A stretch of DNA of 64,000 bases from Pedobacter panaciterrae (lineage in GTDB: Bacteria > Bacteroidota > Bacteroidia > Sphingobacteriales > Sphingobacteriaceae). The first letter of the stretch is position 1; the number at the start of each line of letters is the position of its first letter. Location: positions 22,783-86,782 of the forward strand of contig NZ_LGEL01000015.1 in NCBI RefSeq assembly GCF_001636695.1. Direction: 5' to 3'. The translations under genes and the position numbers were made by a program. Positions 58,571 to 64,000 of the stretch are shown here, one piece after another. A model generated the notes under the pieces. That model saw only the letters and a list, made by a program, of their open reading frames with translations. It made no database searches and had not been told where the DNA came from.

Positions 58571-60143
58571 ACAAATTTCATATGTACATTCCAATAGGGA
58601 ATGTTTGTTTCGCGGTATAAATTTCTCTATTTCCAAAGGACAAAAGATCGCTTTAATAGGTCCTAATGGTTCCGGAAAATCCACTTTGCTGGAGATTCTT
58701 ACGGGCCGAATTGCACCAGCCGAAGGAGATATTTCATTCACAGATAAACCTTTTTATGTTCCGCAGCATTTCGGTCAGTACGACAATTTAACTGTTGCCC
58801 AGGCCTTAGGTGTTGATCACAAAATGAGGGCTCTGCAATCAATACTTAATGGTGATGCTTCTTTGGAAAACTTTACACAATTGAATGATGACTGGAGTGT
58901 TGAGGAGAAGGCTTTAGCTGCGCTTAGTTTTTGGGGGATACCACATATTGAATTGTCTCAACTAATGAAAACAATTAGTGGGGGAGAAAAGACAAAAGTA
59001 TTTTTATCAGGTATTGCAATCCATTCTCCCTCAGTTATACTTTTTGATGAGCCATCAAATCATCTCGATTTAGAAAGCCGAAAGCAATTACATAACCTTA
59101 TACATGATAGTAAAGCAACAATTTTTGTTGTAAGTCATGACAGAACATTACTTAATCTTCTTGATTTTACTTATGAACTGAATCAGAATGGGATAGAGAT
59201 TTATGGGGGTAATTACGATTTCTATAAAATGCAGAAAGAAGAGAAATTGATGGCTTTAGAAGCTCAGGCAGATCATAAGGAAAAAGCATTAAGGCAGGCT
59301 AAACAAGTTGCAAAAGAAGCAGCTGAACGAAAACAAAGGGAAAATTCACGAGGAAGTAAAAAGCAGATAAAGAAGGGGGTTTCCAGAATTTTCATGAATA
59401 CATTAAGGAATAAATCTGAACAAAGTACATCCAAATTACAAGAGGTACATGCTGAAAAGATGAATGGAATTATGCAGAACCTTCAACAGCTTAAGCAACA
59501 ATTGCCGGAGACAAAAGAATTGAAAATGGCTTTTGAAAATTCAATATTGCATACAGGGAAAATATTGGTAACTGCACAAAATATGAATTTCAGATATAGT
59601 GAAGACTATTTATGGGAAAATTCGTTGAACTTCCAGATTAAAAGTGGTGAAAGGATTGCTATTGCCGGTAGAAATGGTTCGGGTAAAACAACACTTTTAA
59701 AATTGATAATGGGTAATATAAAACCATCAGAAGGTGTGTTAACGGTTGCTGATTTTAAGCATCTTTATATCGATCAGGAGTATTCACTATTAAATAATGG
59801 GTCTACGGTATTTGAGCAGGTGCAAGAATTTAATTCACAGCACTTGCCAGAACACCGGCTTAAAACATTGCTCCATCAATTCCTGTTCAAAATGGATATG
59901 TGGGATAAAACATGTGGTCAGCTTAGCGGTGGCGAGAAGATTAAGCTGATATTTTGCTGTCTAATGGTTAGCAATAGTTCCCCTGAGCTTATTGTTTTAG
60001 ATGAACCTACTAATAATCTGGATGTCCAGAGTCTGGAGGTTATTACTTCTGCAATAAAAGGTTACAAAGGAACTTTGCTTGTAATCTCTCATGACGAGTA
60101 TTTCATTAATGAAATAGGAGTAAATGAACGGATCGAGCTTTAA
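58554..60143 (+). CDS. ABC-F family protein, possible ribosome-protection type
   Basis: A 529-residue twin-ATPase without membrane segments. The first cassette has Walker A GPNGSGKSTLL, signature TISGGEKTKVFLS and Walker B VILFDEPSNHLD. The second has GRNGSGKTTLL, QLSGGEKIKL and LIVLDEPTNNLD. The linker (about 225-320) is basic and helical (EKALRQAKQVAKEAAERKQR). This layout fits the antibiotic-resistance ABC-F proteins (Lsa/Vml/Msr-like), which expel drugs from the ribosome, but housekeeping roles are equally known. The long leader with a mini-ORF and hairpins in front favours an inducible protection gene. Its stop overlaps the convergent DUF6265 gene by 4 bp. Confidence 0.88.
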   Translation: MGIIVKQISYVHSNRECLFRGINFSISKGQKIALIGPNGSGKSTLLEILTGRIAPAEGDISFTDKPFYVPQHFGQYDNLTVAQALGVDHKMRALQSILNGDASLENFTQLNDDWSVEEKALAALSFWGIPHIELSQLMKTISGGEKTKVFLSGIAIHSPSVILFDEPSNHLDLESRKQLHNLIHDSKATIFVVSHDRTLLNLLDFTYELNQNGIEIYGGNYDFYKMQKEEKLMALEAQADHKEKALRQAKQVAKEAAERKQRENSRGSKKQIKKGVSRIFMNTLRNKSEQSTSKLQEVHAEKMNGIMQNLQQLKQQLPETKELKMAFENSILHTGKILVTAQNMNFRYSEDYLWENSLNFQIKSGERIAIAGRNGSGKTTLLKLIMGNIKPSEGVLTVADFKHLYIDQEYSLLNNGSTVFEQVQEFNSQHLPEHRLKTLLHQFLFKMDMWDKTCGQLSGGEKIKLIFCCLMVSNSSPELIVLDEPTNNLDVQSLEVITSAIKGYKGTLLVISHDEYFINEIGVNERIEL

Positions 60144-60640
60144 GGTTTTGTACGATTGAATACAAATAGATCTTTGAATGTCCATTTGCCGTCTTGCAAA
60201 TTGCCTCTGGCAATAACAAATTGATTAGCAGAACGTTTTTCGTATAGAATGCGCAGGCTTTCGCCTTCTTTTTGGAATATTGCGCGGTCTTTGCTGGCCT
60301 CTACAAAGTTATAACGGTCATGTTTGTCTTTCTCCTCCAAACCAAGAAGGCCGGGTTTAAAGTGTTTTACCATTGAAACCAGGCCTTTTTCGGTTTGCTC
60401 ATAAGCTAATATTTCATAAAGATCGGCTTTGCCGGCTTTCATCATACGCATAAAACCTAGTATGTTTTCACCTTCTGGCTGTAACCAAACTCCTTCAATT
60501 GATTGACCTTCAGGTGTAGTTGCTTTCCAGTGACCCTGAATAAAAGCAACATCAGCAACGGAACCTCCGTTTGGCTGAATTTGGGCATAGATCTTAGGCG
60601 AAAGGACGATAAATAAAAGAAAAAGAAAAGCGTGTTTCAT
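60140..60640 (-). CDS. DUF6265-family secreted protein
   Basis: A 166-residue protein with a signal peptide (AFLFLLFIVLSPKIYAQ). The DUF6265 block is FIQGHWKATTPEGQSIEGVW, then GENILGFMRMMKAGKADLYE and FKPGLLGLEEKDKHDRYNFV. The beta-rich fold resembles lipocalin-like barrels. No function is known. It is convergent with the ABC-F gene and shares 4 bp with it, so readthrough is likely unless regulated. Confidence 0.85.
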   Translation of the reverse strand: MKHAFLFLLFIVLSPKIYAQIQPNGGSVADVAFIQGHWKATTPEGQSIEGVWLQPEGENILGFMRMMKAGKADLYEILAYEQTEKGLVSMVKHFKPGLLGLEEKDKHDRYNFVEASKDRAIFQKEGESLRILYEKRSANQFVIARGNLQDGKWTFKDLFVFNRTKP

Positions 60641-60692
60641 AGTATTAATTAATAATGAAATAATTTAAAGAATTTAAATATACAGAATCATT

Positions 60693-61007
60693 TTAATTGC
60701 CAGCAGAATTTGAGAGTAGTGATAAATATAATGAAACGAGATTTTCCCATTCTTCTTCCAGAGTGCCTTTAGGTCTTAGTTGTTGTGCTCTATTATACCA
60801 ATAATCTGCATTCCAAATATCTCCTTCTTTTCTGTGTAAGTACGCGTGTACATGAGCAGATTGTTTGTCACTTAAGTGATCGATAAGATCGTGTGCAGTT
60901 TTCCAGTCTCCTTTTCCATCATACCAGAGTGCCTTTAAATAAGCAGGTAAGTTTTCAGGTAATTTTCCGCTGGTTAAAGAATCTTTAAAATTTTGAAGAT
61001 CGATCAT
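60693..61007 (-). CDS. Hypothetical helical protein (104 aa)
   Basis: A 104-residue soluble protein without signal. The pattern LPAYLKALWYDGKGDWKTAH, DLIDHLSDKQSAHVHAYLHR and KEGDIWNADYWYNRAQQLRP looks like TPR-type helix pairs. Conserved Trp and His suggest a real family, but I cannot name it. Its start lies 1 bp after the VOC stop, so the two are co-translated. The C-terminal end is Ser/Leu-rich. Confidence 0.72.
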   Translation of the reverse strand: MIDLQNFKDSLTSGKLPENLPAYLKALWYDGKGDWKTAHDLIDHLSDKQSAHVHAYLHRKEGDIWNADYWYNRAQQLRPKGTLEEEWENLVSLYLSLLSNSAGN

Positions 61008-61008
61008 A

Positions 61009-61365
61009 CTATCTCCCCTGATGCAAACTTAATCTATTACCATCTGGATCTTTTACAGTAGCAAAAAGGCCCCAGGGTGTCTGATCAATATCCCCAACTT
61101 CAATTCCTTTTGCAGTTAGTTCTGCTTTGTCTTTATCAAGATCATCAGTTTTTATAACAAGCCCGTTAATACAGCCGGCCGGCATGTTATCGAACCAGGT
61201 TACTAAGGTAATAGCAACAGGACTACCAGGAAATCCCATCTGGATCCATTTCTTATCTCCCTCAAAAGGCGCCTCCACAATAATTTCAAATCCCAATTGC
61301 AGGTAAAATTCTTTTGCCTTTTGTTGGTCCGTAACAGGAATGGAAATGATTTCAATTGATTTCAT
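61009..61365 (-). CDS. VOC/glyoxalase-fold protein
   Basis: A 118-residue single-domain VOC protein. It has the pattern SIEIISIPVTDQQKAKEFYL, FEIIVEAPFEGDKKWIQMGF, LVIKTDDLDKDKAELTAKGI and TVKDPDGNRLSLHQ with the last acidic metal ligand region. Such proteins act in glyoxal or antibiotic handling (bleomycin-like, fosfomycin-like) or have unknown functions. Co-transcribed with the 104-aa gene that follows. Confidence 0.88.
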   Translation of the reverse strand: MKSIEIISIPVTDQQKAKEFYLQLGFEIIVEAPFEGDKKWIQMGFPGSPVAITLVTWFDNMPAGCINGLVIKTDDLDKDKAELTAKGIEVGDIDQTPWGLFATVKDPDGNRLSLHQGR

Positions 61366-61402
61366 AATCTCAATTTTACAGTTTTAGTTGTACTATGACA
61401 AA

Positions 61403-61999
61403 TTAACTTTGTTTCCGTACATATTTGGTAAGGATAACAATCAGCTGACCTTCAACACGGCCTTCAATTTGCTCTTTGTTATCATCAACTAATTTAATGT
61501 TTTTAACTACAGTTCCGAGTTTTGCACTTAAGCTGGATCCTTTAACATCAAGTGTTTTTATAATCACTACTGTATCTCCATTTTCAAGTACATTGTTGTT
61601 AGAATCTCTATGGAATTCCACTGCCGAATCATTCTCGTGATCGCCTGTAGCTTTGGCCCAGGCTAATGTTTCATCATCAAGATACATCATATCCAGATTG
61701 TCAATTGCCCAGCTTTCTTGTCTTAATCTGTTTAGCATGCGCCAGCTAACTACCTGTACTCCCGGAACCTCACTCCACATGCTTCCACTTAGGCACTGCC
61801 AGTGTTTGCTGTCCAGTACCTCTTTCTTTTCAATTTGTGCTAGACATTTCCCGCATGTTATAACACATTCTTCGGCAGTGTTTTGAGTTTGAGGAGGGAC
61901 TTCATAAACGCTAAGGTTATCTTCAGATCCACATAATTCACACTTATTCTCACTTCTTTCAAGTAGCTGTTCTTCGAGTTTCATATTCTTCTTTGACAA
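61403..61999 (-). CDS. PhnA/YjdM-domain protein
   Basis: A 198-residue protein. The N-terminal zinc ribbon has CELCGSEDNL and ITCGKCLAQI. The C-terminal PhnA domain carries AWAKATGDHENDSAVEFHRD, ENGDTVVIIKTLDVKGSSLS and LGTVVKNIKLVDDNKEQIEG. The SH3-like C-terminal domain is shared with YjdM. Despite the name, a role in phosphonate use is not established. The start could be Met1 or Met6 (KLEEQLLER). It is a single gene, with a hairpin repeat on its 5' side. Confidence 0.9.
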   Translation of the reverse strand: MSKKNMKLEEQLLERSENKCELCGSEDNLSVYEVPPQTQNTAEECVITCGKCLAQIEKKEVLDSKHWQCLSGSMWSEVPGVQVVSWRMLNRLRQESWAIDNLDMMYLDDETLAWAKATGDHENDSAVEFHRDSNNNVLENGDTVVIIKTLDVKGSSLSAKLGTVVKNIKLVDDNKEQIEGRVEGQLIVILTKYVRKQS

Positions 62000-62080
62000 A
62001 ACGCGAAGATACTCATTTAACTTGTTCGGAACTCAGGAAACCCGGGATAAATATAAGACGAAAGGGGGTAAAAAGGTAAG

Positions 62081-62271
62081 GTCATCATCTCACCCACCTC
62101 GTCATCTCATTCGCCTCGTCATCTCGACGATAGGAGAGATCTCTTGATTATACCAATTTGCGGCTACTGTGTGGCCAAGAGATCTCTCCTATCGTCGAGA
62201 TGACGAGGCGAATGAGATGATTAGCCGGAAGAGGCGGATAAGGAGATGACGACCTGAACGAGATGACGACC
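62081..62271. repeat. Hairpin repeat, copy 7
   Basis: Perfect 45-bp arms (62102-62146 and 62176-62220) of type A with a 29-nt loop ACCAATTTGCGGCTACTGTG that matches copies 2 and 5 and the inverted loop of copy 3. Units starting GTCATC on the left and GATGAC on the right extend the element. It lies between the PhnA start and the ABC-F stop, a 293-bp gap without genes. Confidence 0.93.
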
Positions 62272-62292
62272 TTAGAAACTAAATAGGTTTCC

Positions 62293-63921
62293 CTATTTAG
62301 TCTTGTATAATGAAGCACGCAAAGCTGCGACATCTTCACTGGTAATATACTCGTCGTAAGTCATCATTTTATCAATTGTTCCATTAGGAGTCAATTCAAT
62401 AATACGTGTTGCCACAGACTCTGTCAATGCATGATCTCGTGAGGTAAATAAAGCCGTTCCTTTAAAATCCTTCAAACCATTGTTTAATGCAGTAATAGAT
62501 TCAAGATCAAGGTGATTGGTTGGCTCATCAAATAACAGAAGGTTAGCATGTCTTAACATCATTTGCGAGAACATACAACGCATTTTCTCACCACCTGATA
62601 ACACTTTAACATTTTTAAGTACTTCTTCTCCGGAGAATAGCATTCTGCCAAGGAAACTTCTTACAAACTGCTCATCCTGATCCGTGCCTGAATATTCACG
62701 AAGCCAGTCAACCAAATTCTCATCTTTACCAGCAAAATATGGTGTGTTGTCATTTGGGATATCCGCAACGTTAATGGTCACTCCAAATTTAAATTCACCT
62801 GTATAGTTTTTCTCACGACCGGTTAATACATTGTAAAATGCAGTGGTTGCAAGACTGTTTTGAGAAAGAACGGCAATCTTGTCACCTTTATTAACCATGA
62901 AGTTGATGTTTTTGAACATTACTTCACCATTTAAAGTGCAAGAAAGGTTTTCTACCTGCAAAATCTGATCTCCAGCCTCTCTGCCAAGGTTATTAAATAG
63001 GATAGCAGGGTATTTTCTACTTGAAGCTTTAATTTCAGAAATGTCGATTTTATCTAAAGCCTTTTTACGTGAGGTTGCCTGTTTTGATTTAGAAGCATTG
63101 GCACTAAAACGTTGAATAAATTCCTGAAGTTCTTTAACCTTCTCTTCCAGTTTTTTATTCTGATCACTACGTTGTTTTAATGCAAGCTGACTTGATTCGT
63201 ACCAGAAGGTATAGTTACCAGAGTAAATGCTCATTTTGCTGAAATCGATATCAACAATGTGCGTACAAACAGCATCTAAAAAGTGCCTGTCGTGAGATAC
63301 CACTAATACTATGCTTTGATAATCAGCAAGGAAGTTTTCCAGCCATGCAATGGTATCAATGTCCAAATCGTTGGTAGGCTCATCCAGTAATAAAATGTCC
63401 GGATTTCCAAATAAAGCCTGTGCCAATAACACGCGTACTTTCTGGTTACCGTCAAGTTCTTTTAGTTGCTTATAGTGGTGCTCTTCCTTAATACCTAAGT
63501 TACTAAGCATGGTGGCGGCATTGCTTTCCATATTCCATCCATCCATCTCTGCAAATCTATTTTCCAGTTCACCCGCACGTTCACCGTCTTTATCAGAGAA
63601 ATCCTCTTTTAAATAGATCGCATCTTTTTCCTTCATGATTTCGTACAATTCCTTGTGACCCATCATTACAGTTTCAATTACGCTAAATTCATCAAACTCA
63701 TAGTGGTTTTGTTTTAAAACGGCCATTCGTTCTCCAGGAGTAAAAGCTACACTACCTGTAGTTTGGTTTACCTCGCCAGAAAGAATTTTAAGGAATGTTG
63801 ATTTACCTGCCCCGTTGGCGCCAATTACACCATAGCAGTTGCCATGATTGAATTTTAGGTTAACATCTTCGAATAAAGTTCGTTTTCCGTAACGGAGTGA
63901 TAAATTTGAAACTGAAATCAT
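62293..63921 (-). CDS. ABC-F family ATPase, YbiT-like
   Basis: A 542-residue twin-ATPase. The first cassette has Walker A GANGAGKSTFL, signature-like ELDGNQKVRVLLAQ (degenerate: DGNQ for SGGQ) and Walker B ILLLDEPTNDLD. The second has the Walker A region KIAVLSQNSLATTAFYNV, without GxGKS/T (it should not bind ATP well), then LSGGEKMRCMFSQ and LLLFDEPTNHLD. The basic linker is QFIQRFSANASKSKQATSRK. YbiT-type proteins of this length are housekeeping translation factors in most bacteria. The last 79 bases of the window hold only its upstream flank. Confidence 0.92.
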   Translation of the reverse strand: MISVSNLSLRYGKRTLFEDVNLKFNHGNCYGVIGANGAGKSTFLKILSGEVNQTTGSVAFTPGERMAVLKQNHYEFDEFSVIETVMMGHKELYEIMKEKDAIYLKEDFSDKDGERAGELENRFAEMDGWNMESNAATMLSNLGIKEEHHYKQLKELDGNQKVRVLLAQALFGNPDILLLDEPTNDLDIDTIAWLENFLADYQSIVLVVSHDRHFLDAVCTHIVDIDFSKMSIYSGNYTFWYESSQLALKQRSDQNKKLEEKVKELQEFIQRFSANASKSKQATSRKKALDKIDISEIKASSRKYPAILFNNLGREAGDQILQVENLSCTLNGEVMFKNINFMVNKGDKIAVLSQNSLATTAFYNVLTGREKNYTGEFKFGVTINVADIPNDNTPYFAGKDENLVDWLREYSGTDQDEQFVRSFLGRMLFSGEEVLKNVKVLSGGEKMRCMFSQMMLRHANLLLFDEPTNHLDLESITALNNGLKDFKGTALFTSRDHALTESVATRIIELTPNGTIDKMMTYDEYITSEDVAALRASLYKTK

Positions 63922-64000
63922 ATTGCTGAAAAATAAGTTGCAAAGGTAGGCATTATTTATAAAATCATTAAGAATTTTAGCGATACTACCAGATGCCGGG

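Noticed and set aside
1-64000. Search for tRNA, rRNA, transposase or phage genes
   Set aside because: None was recognised by eye; this is not a substitute for a covariance-model scan.

Overview
The window looks like chromosomal DNA of a Sphingobacteriaceae-type Bacteroidetes, most likely Pedobacter or a close relative. This rests on AT-rich sequence, two FecR/SusC/SusD systems with ECF sigma factors, TAnnTTTG-type -7 promoter elements, weak Shine-Dalgarno signals, and PorT-like, OmpA-like and AsmA proteins typical of that group. I saw no rRNA, tRNA, CRISPR array, prophage or transposase.

Layout. 1-1631: a BlaI/BlaR1-type repressor-sensor pair (sensor cut by the window edge) divergent from a membrane-anchored GH25 muramidase, with a 36-bp perfect palindrome between them. 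1734-10546: ECF sigma, FecR, SusC and SusD, then a DUF5009 acyltransferase-like membrane protein and a GNAT. 10880-16958: an OmpA lipoprotein and a complete D-galactonate operon (lactonase, KDPGal aldolase, galactonate dehydratase, MFS transporter, KDGal kinase). 17019-24906: a shrunken VOC-family relic, a small unknown protein, a HAD phosphatase, AsmA, an enolase-superfamily epimerase, a DUF255 thioredoxin-like protein and a His-tailed FKBP. 25001-32414: a ten-gene metal island read here as a Zur-controlled zinc-uptake regulon. Leftward it runs MerC, a 42-aa lipoprotein, ABC ATPase, FtsX-type permease, DUF3299 protein and Zur. Rightward it runs a COG0523 GTPase, a TonB receptor and a His-rich lipoprotein. 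Two GCAA-N5-TTGC boxes lie in the divergent promoter. 32798-45337: a rhamnose-related polysaccharide locus (orphan FecR, SusC, SusD, beta-helix protein, foldase-like lipoprotein, alpha/beta hydrolase, GH78-like enzyme, with an ECF sigma at the far end). 45354-52863: a secreted protein whose start codon appears changed to ATA, a TetR/pentapeptide pair, MsrA, a GH29 fucosidase, a two-component system with PhoB-like repeats in front, an RRM protein and a beta-barrel protein. 52936-63921: a lipoprotein, nitrilase, AraC and TetR regulators, S41 peptidase, PorT-like barrel, an antitoxin-like fragment, an ABC-F protein behind a roughly 280-nt leader with mini-ORFs and hairpins, several small conserved proteins, and a second ABC-F ATPase.

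Seven copies of one intergenic hairpin repeat family (30-54 bp arms around a GAGATCTCTTG/CAAGAGATCTC core) are scattered through the window, about one per 9 kb. Some are flanked by degenerate 17-22 bp units starting with ATGAC that extend the stem unequally on the two sides. One copy is a chimera of two arm subtypes. These repeats, the zinc island and the ABC-F leader are the most interesting features.
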